Shown here: piece after piece, positions 32,628-44,070 of the stretch | Numbering within the stretch: the first letter of the stretch is position 1 | Layout of the letters: each line of letters begins with the position of its first letter | Assembly (NCBI GenBank): GCA_037127255.1 | Contig: JBANSL010000009.1 | Span: 33,997,475 to 34,061,474 of the forward strand | Source: Persicaria tinctoria | Lineage: Eukaryota > Streptophyta > Magnoliopsida > Caryophyllales > Polygonaceae | Reading direction: 5' to 3' | DNA length: 64,000 nucleotides | Program-made: the position numbers and the translations under genes | The notes under the pieces: model-generated | Database searches by the model: none | The model's input: only the letters and a program-made list of their open reading frames with translations | What the model was told of the DNA's origin: nothing

Positions 32628-34530
32628 TGTGATCCGAGCTCTTTCGACACAGGCTCGGTGTTTTAGTCATAAAAGGAGCTATATTTATCCAATGAAGGTC
32701 CATGAGTACTAGTTGGAAAGCTAATTCGAAGGGATACATCTTTCATGAAGACTAAAATGCCGAAATCATCCAAAAAGAGGTCCGAAATTAGCAATAATCC
32801 AGCAGTTCAAAATCTTTACAGTTTTCCCGACGCATTGAATGAAGTCGGAATAGATGAAGAGACGTTGAACGGGATTCATTCAATGGAACTTGATGGTTTT
32901 GACACTTCATGATGACATCCAACCCTCCATTTTCCACTAGGGGGTTGGCCAACTTTCTCCATTAATTCCCGAGCCAGAGACTTTTCATATTTTCCGTCTT
33001 TAATTTATTGTTTAATTGTTGCTTCGTTTATGGCTATAAAATGCCTCAACCATTGTCATGAAAAATAAGATTTGAGTTGAGAATTTTTGGAAAAAGTGTG
33101 TGTGTCTTGTTGATTTGGTGAGATGCCATTTTGACTCCCCATTCCGGAGTGAGAGGCCGAGGAATGGTTCCGTTTGTTTAACTCTTTCCGGTGAGATGCT
33201 TGTTAGAGTTGTTCAAACAAAGGCTTGATTGCTCGGGAGTGAGATGCCGACGAGTGAGAGAGCGAGTTTGGTAAGTCTATGGGTGAGATGCTCATAGATT
33301 TAGCCATCCATATCTTGTTTTTATTTTCCCATAAATCTAGAAAAATCCAAATAAAAGAGTCGTGTGTGTCAAATTTTGTTCTCGCGCTCGGTTGAAGCTT
33401 TGAAACTTGTGGGATCGATCCTTCGGGTCATATCATTTGGTATCAGAGCTACTCCATCAAGTTCACAAAGCTTTATGTAAGTCAATTACTTTCATCCACA
33501 TCCCTCTTCAGAGCCGTCGCGGTTGCAACCATTGAAGTGCACCACGCAGATCCAACGTACAGGGGCGTATCGTACCTTTTTGGAAAGGCGACGCAGATTT
33601 GAGAGTCTTCGCGGAATCAACCATCAAGATATCTTACGCAGATCCAACGTACAAGGGCATAATGTTTCTTTTTGGAAGGGCAACGCAAGATTCGAGGACG
33701 AATCTTTTTCAAAGGAGGAGAGGATGATGTGATCCGAGCTCTTTCGACACAGGCTCGGTGTTTTAGTCATAGAAGGAGCTATATTTATCCAATGAAGGTC
33801 CATGAGTACTAGTTGGAAAGCTAATTCGAAGGGATACATCTTTCATGAAGACTAAAATGCCGAAATCATCCAAAAAGAGGTCCGAAATTAGCAATAATCC
33901 AGCAGTTCAAAATCTTTACAGTTTTCCCGACGCATTGAATGAAGTCGGAATAGATGAAGAGACGTTGAACGGGATTCATTCAATGGAACTTGATGGTTTT
34001 GACACTTCATGATGACATCCAACCCTCCATTTTCCACTAGGGGGTTGGCCAACTTTCTCCATTAATTCCCGAGCCAGAGACTTTTCATATTTTCCGTCTT
34101 TAATTTATTGTTTAATTGTTGCTTGGTTTATGGCTATAAAATGCCTCTACCATTGTCATGAAAAATAAGATTTGAGTTGAGAATTTTTGGAAAAAGTGTG
34201 TGTGTCTTGTTGATTTGGTGAGATGCCATTTTGACTCCCCATTCCGGAGTGAGAGGCCGAGGAATGGTTCCGTTTGTTTAACTCTTTCCGGTGAGATGCT
34301 TGTTAGAGTTGTTCAAACAAAGGCTTGATTGCTCGGGAGTGAGATGCCGACGAGTGAGAGAGCGAGTTTGGTAAATATATGGGTGAGATGCTCATAGATT
34401 TAGCCATCCATATCTTGTTTTTATGTTCCCATAAATCTAGAAAAATCCAAATAAAAGAGTAGCGTGTGTCAAATTTTGTTCTCGTGCTCGGTTGAAGCTT
34501 TGTAACTTGTTGGATCGATCCTTCGGGGCA
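32628..34530 (+). mobile_element. Compact LTR element (two 803-bp LTRs, 297-bp interior)
   Basis: The direct repeats 32628-33430 and 33728-34530 start TGTGATCCGAGCTC and end TTCGGGTCA / TTCGGGGCA. They differ at about a dozen sites (near 98.5% identity by eye). The interior has a tRNA-iMet primer site (TTGGTATCAGAGC, 33437-33449), a partly duplicated segment with ACGCAGATCCAACGTACA, and a polypurine tract AAAGGAGGAGAGGATGA at 33711-33727. There is no coding capacity, as in TRIM/SMART-type elements, though the LTRs are long for a TRIM. It interrupts the Athila protease. No matching TSD is visible (left TGTGA, right CAGAG) and some protease codons seem lost. Confidence 0.88.
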
Positions 34531-35348
34531 CAGAGCCTGTGGATGCTAGACTTTACATGGCCAACAACACGGTGGTCATTCCAACAGGCATGGTGGATAA
34601 TGTGCCAGTACAAGTAGGTAAATTCTTTGTCCCTGCTGATTTTCTAGTTGTTGATATGTAAGAAGATCCTGCTTGTCCAATTATCTTAGGAAGACCATTC
34701 TTGGCGACGGTGGATGCCAACATAAGCGTAAGGAAAGGAGTGCTCACCTTCAACATCAGCGATGAGGTAATTGAGTATTTCTTTAATAAAACTGAAAGGC
34801 ATACAAGTCCAATGGAAGAGGTCAAATCTATCTCAGCTGGCTACATCACCTGTGGGGAACCCAAGGTCAGAAACATGACCCCTGAAGAGATAGAAAAAAG
34901 GGACATGGAGGCCCAGGTGGAGGAGATCATGGCTATCCTCAAGGAGAACACAGAGAATCCAATCGACACGGACCAAGGTAAGTCGTGTTGGATTAATTAT
35001 TTTTCGGATGCCTTGACAGGAGCTAAGTATGGGGTCAAGATCGACCAAGAATCCTCGACATCGAGGACCCTAGTCGACCTCGACCAGACCAAGGAGACTC
35101 CACCAGCACCAGCATCGTCGAGCAGCGAACCAGACAAACCCGGCTCGTCGATCTCGACCACCCTTATCGAGGTCGACCACCACTCGACGGCCTCGGCTTC
35201 ATCTTCCTCGACGCTGACTCCACCAGACGGCCAGCCCTCGTCGAGATCGACTACCCTAGTCGAGATCGACCAAGATGGGACCGTTCGTGGTGAACAAGAT
35301 CCATTCTGGAGGATTGCAGCTGATGGACAAGAATGGAGTCTTATTTGA
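34531..35348 (+). pseudogene. Athila-like protease remnant and Ser-rich C-terminal frame
   Basis: It resumes after the inserted LTR element with TEPVDARLYMANNTVV, a TAA at 34659-34661, then CPIILGRPFLATVDANISV, the conserved ILGRPFL segment near the end of retropepsins. The catalytic DTG/DLGAS segment is missing. The frame then continues to 35348 with a charged region (MTPEEIEKRDMEAQVEEIMA) and a Ser/Pro/Thr-rich tail containing TLVDLDQ, TLIEVDH and TLVEIDQ, again encoded by TCGA palindromes. The reverse transcriptase that should follow is absent. Confidence 0.82.
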
Positions 35349-36828
35349 GGCCCAAGCTACATGGGCCCTGCAAATGCCACCTTGAGCATAAATGGAAAGT
35401 CGACCTAGCGACTATAAAATCTAGAGCATGTACATAGACTTTTTAGGACATTTGAGACTTTGTTTTTTATTTTTGGTTTTGAACTTTTAGTTTTGCTATT
35501 ATGGGTATATGTCTTCTACTTTTCAGGTCAATGGATAGAACCAAGTCTTACTCGGCCAGGAGGTGCTCCATTCGAAATTTTGAGGCTCTGCACATCTGTC
35601 TTGTGAGTTTCTTTCTTTACCCTTGTTTTTATACAGTGAGGACACTGTAATATTTAAGTATGGGGTGGGGGAAGGGCTTTGTGCATAATTTCCATATTTG
35701 ACATTACTTATGCATTATTTCTTAGAATTGCTACATGGCTATTTTGGAATGCATTATTTATTTATGTGCTTATATGCATGTTTCCAAAGATTTGAAAAAA
35801 TGACCCCCATTGAAATTTTTGAATAATGTCATGGAAGGTTATATTGAACTCGACGATGCAAAATTGGATTCATTAGAGATATAGCATGAAATTGCCTAGT
35901 AAAGGGAAGTCATAATGAAGTGCATTATTTCTTGAAAACCATGAAAGGAGGTAAATTTTGAAGTTGCTTTTGACATGTTGCATGATAAGATGATGGAGGA
36001 CTTTATATTTTCATATAAATGCACATTGTTTATAATCCTAGCCTTACCTATGCTTATGCATCACAAAAACCATAATATGCCTTATTTCATATATTGCTCC
36101 ACATGATCTAAAAATTGCCATTCTTTACCTTATCCCGGGATTATGTTGAGAATGATGTTACATTATGGAGATGTTATATGGTGTTTGTGTTATATATCAT
36201 ATTTGGAGTTTGGAAGGAAATTATTTGAAATATATGGAAAATTTAATGAGTGAAAGAAAATCCAATCACCTCAGGAGATAAAGGTAGATTGACCCTGCTC
36301 TCTAAGATAATAGTTTGGAGAGATGGGACACATTGTGAGGAGTCCAAACCACTAAGTATCCGGGGCCATTCATGACACCCATGTTTGCGACTCGCGAGAA
36401 GGCAGTGCTGAGGTTAGAGAGGTAAAAACATTATTATTGAGAAAAGCATTATGAAAGGTGATGAATCAATTGGAAGAAGGAATATGGAAATTCAAATTGG
36501 AAAGTACTCCATTTCCCCGGATCAAAAGCACCACATTGCCAAATATTACCCACCTTCAGCCTTTTACCAATCTACTCCTTATTGAGCTTAAATTAAAGTC
36601 TTCTTGATTATCAATGCTTTGTCACTTATTAATGTTTTTTGCATAACCCTCCTTTTGTGAGTAGATGTTACTTTTACATATTTGCACATGCATGAATCTG
36701 TGACACTAGTACCTTTTCGATGATGGAAATTGATTGCAGGGTTATATAAGAATGAATCTGATATGTTGAGAGTTTTGAATTCTTCCTCTGAATGACAATT
36801 AAAAGTATTGCTTGAGTACAAACAAGCT
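35349..36828 (+). other. Non-coding 3' interior of the Athila-like element
   Basis: AT-rich with no open frame of note. A purine-rich AAGTATGGGGTGGGGGAAGG at 35656-35675 resembles the internal polypurine motif found downstream of coding regions in Athila/Tat elements. No env-like, RT or integrase words were found. Confidence 0.65.
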
Positions 36829-36840
36829 TAAGTATGGGTG
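36829..36840 (+). promoter_or_regulatory. Polypurine tract of the Athila-like element
   Basis: TAAGTATGGGTG lies just before the TGTTGTGAG start of the 3' LTR at 36843. Confidence 0.7.
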
Positions 36841-36842
36841 TT

Positions 36843-39138
36843 TGTTGTGAGCAGAATCTGCCATGTTTTACAATAACTTTTATATCGATTTATGTATGCA
36901 TTGCATTCATTTGGGCTTAGATAGTACAGAACCTATGTAGTTTATGATTATTTGCCAAATTATGGAATCTACACCAGTTTCTGTTTAATTCGCAGAAATC
37001 GAGGCATTTTACAGCAATTCTACAGAAGGTCAGAAAAGCTCGGAAAACCACTACAGAAGTCCAAGGTCAAAGCAGCAACGGAACCAGTCGAATCGAGCCG
37101 AGGAACCAGACTACTCGATCTCGAGTAGACCTTACTCGATCTAGACGAGCATGGCCGAGCAACCTTGGTCGAGCAAGCCTGATCGAGAGAGCTGAGTCAA
37201 CCCGACGTCCGGAGTCTACTCGATCTCGACAAGCCCTAGTCGAGATCGACGAAGCCCAGCACCACACCCGGAGTCGACGAGACGAGAAGCTGCCCGAGAA
37301 GCCGAGGACGAGAAGCCGAGCGCACCCTACTCGATCTCGACAAGCCTTGGTCGAGATCGACAAGCCTTGGTCGAGATCGAAAAGCGCCACAACACCAGTC
37401 CGAGTCCTTGCCGAGGAGAAGCTGCTCGACCAGAGAAGGCCACACCCTAGTCGAGATCGACGAGCCCCTGAGTCCAGATCCGAGCTTGCCGAGTAGAGCC
37501 ACCCGACGATGGAAGCTTGTCGATGACCCATGCTTACTCGACATCGACAAGCGGTACTCGAGGTCGACAAGCGCCAGGACCCAGATCCGAGCCACATCGA
37601 GCAGAGCTAGCCGGGAAGTCCAGTCGACGATCAACCCTACTCGAGGTCGACGAGCCGTGGTCGAGGTCGAGTAGACTCGAGTCCAGAAACGTGTCGTCGA
37701 GAGCTGTCCTAGTCGACTTGGGATTCCTTGGGCACGAAGGAAGTCGAGCTGGCCGAAGATCTATCCGATTCCATCACGTCTATCCATGGGAGACAAGATC
37801 TATCAACATCATGAAGACTTACCTAGTTTAGAATTATCCTTTCCTTGTTGATTTATTTCCATTAGGTAATTTATTTATCCTTTCAAGTTTTAGATATAAT
37901 TTTAGATAGAGATAGAAGATTCTATCCTTGGTTAGCAAGGGTTAGAAGACTATAAATAAGGCCCTTGGGGCTCAGTTTCATTCGAATTTGAATTCACACA
38001 CAATTAGTTAGTTCCACAGAGAAGTTTAGGAGTTCTAAGGTTTTTAGGGTTTTGGCTTTCTGCGAAAGTTGATTGCCAAGATTGTAAAAGGCTTTGAATT
38101 TAGTTTTAATGCAAGTTAGTTCTTTTCATCAATCAATGTCTGTTATTGCGATGAGGCGTGAGTAGTCCACCCACTTCTGGGGCTGGGGTGACCCCGACGG
38201 TGGCCATGTGAGGCGATGCAATAAAGGTCAGATCTTTTTGTGCAATTCATCTTCTATCCCTATGAGCATGATTCTTTTGTGAGAGTTGAAGATGATCCTT
38301 GTTTGTATTATTGAAGCGAAAGTGATCTTAATACAACTTGGATTAATTATGTGAAAAGGGTTAGTAACAATTAGGGTTTATGCGAAAGCCTCTATTTGCC
38401 TATTTGTTAATGACGAAAGTTATTTGATGGAAAGCATGATCTTTTATGCCTTTATGTGTTACTTTGCATGGTTATCGTTGTGGTATTGAAACCCTGGTCT
38501 TGGAAGTCTTTTAATATATTGAATTTATTTCTGTCAAAAATCTGAGTTTTGGTTCGAAATCTGCAAATTTAAGTTTCTGTTCCTTGTCGACATAGAGGAG
38601 ACCTTTGTCGATCTCGAGTAAGCCTTTGTCGAGATCGAGTAGGTCCAGTCTAGGTCGAGTGAAGCTTCTGTCTTTTGTCGATTTTCAGTTTCTGTTTCTG
38701 CTTTTCTTGTCGATCTCGAGTTGGTGTTGTCGAGATCGAGTACACTTGTCTTCGTCGAGTTGTTTTGTTTTCAATTCTGAAGTTGCTGTCTTTGCTAGTT
38801 GTGGTCGATCTCGAGTTGACTCTTGTCGAGGTCGACGAGCCCTTTGCCTTTGCTTTTTAGTTTCTGCTTTGCTTTGTCTCTTCTGTTTTGCTTTGTTCTT
38901 TGCTTTTGTTTTTCTGCTTTTATTTCTGTTTCTTTCGTTGTTTCTGTCTTTCTGCTGCTTTGTCTGTGAGAATTTATAGCTACCTGAGAACTGCTGACGT
39001 GCTTCCTCGTGGATTCGATCCTGACTATTCTCTTACTACAACGGGAGGAAGTCTTGTATTATTTGCTGAGACAGGGAAGTCAATCTGAACTATATTTCAT
39101 ATTTATTTCATACTTGACCATCCTCCTGCAATACAACA
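36843..39138 (+). repeat. 3' LTR of the Athila-like element
   Basis: 2296 bp, collinear with 27524-29801. It differs mostly by indels inside the TCGA arrays (37100-37700 here). The second cluster is at 38590-38840. It is followed by the TSD ACCCC. Confidence 0.93.
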
Positions 39139-39143
39139 ACCCC

Positions 39144-39370
39144 CCAACACCTCTGAGGGAGGGTGGGACTGATGGTTCACGTAGTCGTCCGCTCGGTGTG
39201 AAGGCTACCAAGCGAGCGCTAAAGAGACCAATTGGTGTCAATAGTGAATCGACCGACGATGTGGAGTTACAACGTAACTTAATGTTTGGTGAATTTCTAA
39301 CCATCAAGAAAGAAGAGATGGAGATACAGAGGGAAGCTCATAAGGCCAGGGAAAGGCGAGAGGAAGCAAG
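39144..39370 (+). pseudogene. Harbinger ORF1, middle part
   Basis: Continues ORF1 after the Athila-like insertion: RPIGVNSESTDDVELQRNLM and EEMEIQREAHKARERREEAS, matching the NAM-associated / Myb-like C-terminal region found in Harbinger ORF1 proteins. It is cut at 39370 by the solo LTR (TSD GCAAG at 39366-39370). Confidence 0.8.
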
Positions 39371-42339
39371 TGTAACACCCCCCTTTTTAAAACCCGAGGG
39401 AATGCCAGAGCGCCAGTGATTACTCGGACTTTAATGTCTTTGTAACCACCTTAGGCTTATAGGGACATGCAACCATGCTCCCATAAACAAGATGATAATA
39501 TTAAATATATAAATAAAATACAATTAAATAGCGGAAGACTTGAAATATAAAAATAATTTTTTTATTAAACTCTCCTCGAAAATTGAGGATTTAATTACAA
39601 ATTGAGAACGATACAGCGGAAGACTTTTAAATAAAATTAAAACAATAAAACTCTTATACAACATATCTAGGAATTTTAAATTTTCAATACAATGTTAAAA
39701 GTAACTTTAATATCTTCTCAACTTCTCTTTTCTTCTCTTCTGAGACTCGACCTAAACCTGCGAAAACTGGTCTGGCATCCGAAATTAAGGACACCAGCCA
39801 TCCAAATAAAGGACGGTTAGTTCGCAAGAACTAGCAAATGACGGCTCGAAAACTGGGACAACTTTGGATTCAAGTGACCATGAAACGGTAAGAATTAAAT
39901 CCAAATGAGACTTGAATATTTGCAGTGAATTGGCTTATTTGTGACCCGACCCTCCTATGACACGGATAACCCAAAAGGGTTGAGTAAGAAAAGATGCACT
40001 AGGAATCATATCCCGATTACGGATGGAATATGACATAGCTTGAAACAAATTATGATTACTACCCATCACATTATTAATACATTGTTTATTATACTGTCTA
40101 AACTAAGTATTGGTTCAAAAGGTACTCGATGTGGCCCAAAATTGACCCAGAGGGCAGGACTCTTCCGGAGAGTTTTAAACCGCGGGCTGAGACAGTCGAT
40201 TAAGGGTTGATCTTGTGTCCCCCAATACCTAGTTCAAACTTCAAACCATGTTTGTTACTTGTACATTAATCTTCACTCACTTACTCACATGATATGCATT
40301 TTACATCTTTTATCTTTTCATCAACTACTACCGGTCCCACTCTGTCTATAGTGGATAGCGACCTACAACCATTGGTTGTGTAACACCTCGCATGGAAGTG
40401 TAGTTTCATGAAACCTTAAGACCGAGGAGGAACGACCCCGACCTACACTTTACTTTACCACTTCACACTGTTTTCACTGATTGATTGATTACTTTACTTT
40501 ACAATTCTTCACATTACTTTACATTTCCCACTTTATGATTCACTTTACCTTTCGATGATTGATGTTTTATTTGATTGAATTGGTTACAATTGAGTTTCAC
40601 TCACAATAGACAATCCTCGCATTATTACTTCTTATTTACAACATTGATCACAACGAAATTAATAGAATGGATACATAAAAGAAACATACCCCTTTCTTAA
40701 CCAATTAGCATGAAAGAACAGAAATAAATCATGCTTTAATAAACAGGTGGGTATCTATGTCATTATTATATATATACGTCGAATAATAACATTACCCAAT
40801 TATACTTGCCAAATTCAAGCTAACGGATAAATAAATCACACAAGGCGGATGAATTGTAATTTATTTTAATTAATTTGGCAAGCATTTCAAGGAACGAAAA
40901 CAACAAGACACGAAGGCACCGAAATGAGCGGAAAAGCTCGGAAAGTCACTTGCCTTGATCCGAAGTTGCAAGCTTTGACTTAAGTGGTTGGTTGACTCGA
41001 ATTCCCTCGTACACGTCTAGGGATTGACGGAGCATTGCGGAATTAAAGAGATTGAAAACGTTTAAATCAACCCTGAAAAGTATGGGATTTTTCCTGAAAT
41101 TAATTATGCTGAAACAGGGGCATATTTTATAAAAACGGAAATTACGGGAGGTTTTATGTAATTACCCTTCTTCAACCTCACACCCGACAGCAACACCCAG
41201 CGCTTTTCCGGCTAGCTTCCGGCGAGACTTCGGCGAGTCGTATCGGTTTCGTTAGTACTCGGAATGACACGCGATCGGTGACTACGGATTCGTGGTAAAG
41301 AGGCGCTCCTCCCTGGTGGTTCTGGCGGCATCGGCAGAGGTTGGAAGCGGCGGACGAGGGCGGCTCCGGCGAGGTAAGTTTCGAAATTGGGGGTTTTGAA
41401 ATCGGGATGTTTTTGTGAAACTTTTGTGAAGGGGATTGTAGGTTAACGTGTTTAGAACACGATGAACTAGTTTGAGAGCTCGGATATGGAGAGGAATGGT
41501 GGTGGTGTGCTTCGAAAGTGATCCCGAAAGGGGTATTTATAGGAGGAGGATTTGGGGATGGATTTGATTAAGATAAATCCGTAAATCGATTAGATAAACA
41601 CTACCAATGCTACCCCAATCTTCAATTTGCTGAGATTCGTCCCGAATTGATCGGATTTGGATGAGCTTCGAATTTGGGGAAATTCTTATTCGGCTTTGTT
41701 TCAATCCGAATCTTCAAAATTTGTTGAATAAATCTCGTTAGAAACGGATAGGGAACGTTCTGGAATAGTTTGGTTGAGATTTCGGGCGAGATTTGAGGAA
41801 CTAAATTTCTCATTTGTTCAACAGTTCGTTTGACAGGGCTGAGGAGGAAGAAGGGTTCAACCGAACCGGTTCATCATTTTTCTTTTCTTTTTTCTAATGG
41901 GTCCGGTTCACCTGAACCGGAAAAATAGGAAACCGATGAACACTATTCCAATTTATAAATAAATAAATAAATATATATATATCCAAAAATTTATTTATTA
42001 TAATTCTACCTAAATTAAATAAAAAACATTTAATGAAATACATTTTATTTTGCGTAACACCATTTTTCTAAAACATTATATTAAATATTTTACGTAAATT
42101 ATCATAATTATGAATCCTTCCTTATTTTTGAAGAAAATATACCACTTTGTCTCAAAACAAAAAACTTATTTGTTTACTATATATGCACATAAGATGAAAT
42201 ATCTTTAAACTAGTTATAAAACTTTATCTATATTCAATTCGAAAGAAAAAATATTTCGAAGTTCAAAATAAAATAACTTTTATTTCCAAAATTATATTTA
42301 CTTAAAAAGAAATACCCAAAGATAATTTGGGGTATTTCA
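39371..42339 (-). mobile_element. Solo LTR, 3.0 kb, gypsy-type
   Basis: It starts TGTAACACCCCCC and ends GGGGTATTTCA, with the duplication GCAAG on both sides (39366-39370, 42340-42344). It has no coding region. It shares length, tip sequence and internal landmarks (a TTACTCA word, a CGGCGAGACTTCGGCGAGTC block) with the solo LTR at 13847-16793 but in the opposite orientation, so it is probably a diverged relative. Confidence 0.85.
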
Positions 42340-42344
42340 GCAAG

Positions 42345-42518
42345 GGAGAGAAGAGAAATAGAGAGGCGCGAAAGGAGGGAAAAGAAGGAAGCTGAGATGA
42401 AGGCGTAAAGGGACAGAAAATACAATATGCTTGAACACTTAATGTCAAGAACTGGTTCACTATCAACACAAGAGGAGTGGTTGAAAGAGTCTTTGTGGAA
42501 AGAGTTTTCACGGGGTTG
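42345..42518 (+). pseudogene. Harbinger ORF1, 3' part
   Basis: After the solo LTR the frame gives a highly charged helix (RERREIERREKKEAEMKA), a TAA in place of a probable CAA at about 42406-42408, then NMLEHLMSRTGSLSTQEEWL and the natural TGA at 42516-42518. Confidence 0.78.
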
Positions 42519-42732
42519 AAGTAGGTGGCTTACAAGGCAACATGGAGCTGGTCACGGGGTTTAGATTTGTAATATCCTTTGATGCTTTTTGAAGATACTT
42601 TGATGCCTTCTAAATATGCTTTGATGCCTTTTGAAGATGTTGTTTTCTTCTATATAAACCAAAGGTCATGTCCAAGTAAATATACCCCTTCCCATACATC
42701 CATCTTGCTCTCTTCTAGTCACCCATTTTCCA

Positions 42733-44070
42733 ATGATGTCAAATAAGCCAATGTCATTTAGTCGTTTCTCTTCATCTTCCAGCTATTCATCCAGCTCTTC
42801 ATCTCTAGAAGATTTTTCTACCCCCACTGATCATGCTCTTGAAAATTTCATGGTTGAACTTCTAGCTAAAACAAACCCACCACTTAATTCTAGTTCTAAT
42901 CGACGACCACGTCGAGGTAACATTGACAGATATTGTGAAGGAGGACATGCTCGGCTAGTCCAAGACTACTTTGCCGAGACACCGACCTATCCAGAGGCGA
43001 TGTTTAGGCATCGGTTTCGAATGAGGTGAAATGTGTTCATGCGTATTGTGAATGCACTAACTGGTGCATATTCATACTTTCAGCAACGTCGAGATGTCGT
43101 AGGCCAGCTAGGCCTCTCTCCGTTGCAAAAATGCACTGCCACCATGCCCATGCTTGCATATGGAGTTGCGGCTGATATGATCGATGACTACGTACGTATT
43201 GGTGCAACAACAGCACGATTGTGCTTGTCAGGCTTCGTTGATGGGATCATCTCTCTATTTGGAGATGAGTACCTAAGACATCCTAACAACACTGACATGG
43301 AATGCCTACTCCATGTAGGAGAGCAACGCGGTTGGCCCGGAATGATTGGGAGTATCGATTGTATGCACTGGACTTGGAAAAATTGTCCAACGGCATGGAA
43401 GGGTCAATACGCCCGTGGTGATAAGCCCCCAACTGTTGTTATAGAAGCAGTGGCGTCGTATGATCTATGGATTTGGCATGCATTTTTTGGAACTCCAGGT
43501 ACATGTAATGATATAAATATTCTTGATAGATCATCTGTATTTGATGAAGTGTTGCATGGAAGAGCTCCAAAGGCAAATTTTGTAGTAAATGGACATGAAT
43601 ATGCTATGATGTATTACCTGGCGGATGGAATTTATCCTCCACGGAGAGCATTCATCCCATCGATTTGACGTCCATTTGGCACAAAGGACACGTTGTTTTT
43701 CCAAGTCCAAGAGTCAACTCGTAAAGATGTGGAGCATGCATTTGGTGTACTACAACAACAATTTGCTATTATTCGTCAACCGACACTTGTTTGAGACTTG
43801 AATTTTCTCGGAAAAATAATGACAGCTTGTATAATATTGCATAATATAATTGTGGAAGACGAACGTGATAGCCACCAGCTACACATTCACACTGCCGATT
43901 TCGATCAGTTGGAAGAGCCTGAGCCACCCGCTTCAAGAATACCTACCGATATGGCTGCATTCTTATCAAATAGGGCCCAATTTCGAGATTCGGCTTCGCA
44001 TCATCGACTGAAATCCGACTTAATTGAGCATATATGGCAGAAATTTAGACCTTCAAGACATGAAATTTGA
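42733..44070 (+). pseudogene. PIF/Harbinger DDE transposase, three stops
   Basis: One frame covers the whole transposase. There is an N-terminal Ser-rich segment, then RHRFRMR at the start of the helix-turn-helix region. The DDE_Tnp_4 catalytic domain follows, with GSIDCMHWTWKNCP (first Asp), GTCNDINILDRS (second Asp) and DVEHAFGVLQQQFAI (Glu). A C-terminal MTACIILHNIIVEDER word is typical of the family. Stops at 43027-43029, 43666-43668 and 43795-43797 are all TGA and all fit single transitions (two from CGA, one from TGG). There are no frameshifts, so the gene died by point mutation. Confidence 0.93.

Larger units (their letters stand above)
27524..39138 (+). mobile_element. Athila-like Ty3/gypsy element without RT or integrase
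   Basis: The two LTRs start TGTTGTGAGCAGAATCTGCC and end CAATACAACA; the TSD ACCCC is on both sides (27519-27523, 39139-39143). The tRNA-Asp primer site and a gag with ELKNNAFYGRFNE ... ITNFSGMC ... FLNKFFPPAKT are typical of the Athila/Tat branch. After gag come a broken protease and a Ser/Thr/Pro-rich C-terminal frame, then 1.5 kb of non-coding DNA. There is no reverse transcriptase, RNase H or integrase anywhere in the 11.6 kb. It is therefore non-autonomous (TR-GAG-like) or a deletion derivative. It is nested in Harbinger ORF1 and itself contains a hAT MITE and a short LTR element. Confidence 0.9.
26725..44070 (+). mobile_element. PIF/Harbinger element split by two LTR insertions
   Basis: This entry runs from the ORF1 start to the transposase stop; the outer TIRs were not identified. 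The element's own DNA is 26725-27523, 39144-39370 and 42345-44070. The Athila-like element (TSD ACCCC) and a solo LTR (TSD GCAAG) account for the rest. Removing both with one TSD copy each makes ORF1 read across the joints up to the known stops. ORF1 is a Myb/SANT-like protein and ORF2 a DDE transposase, the standard two-gene Harbinger set. Confidence 0.85.

Noticed and set aside
32628..34530. Tandem segmental duplication of about 1.1 kb
   Set aside because: The two copies are LTRs: they begin TG, end CA, and enclose a tRNA-iMet primer site and a polypurine tract.
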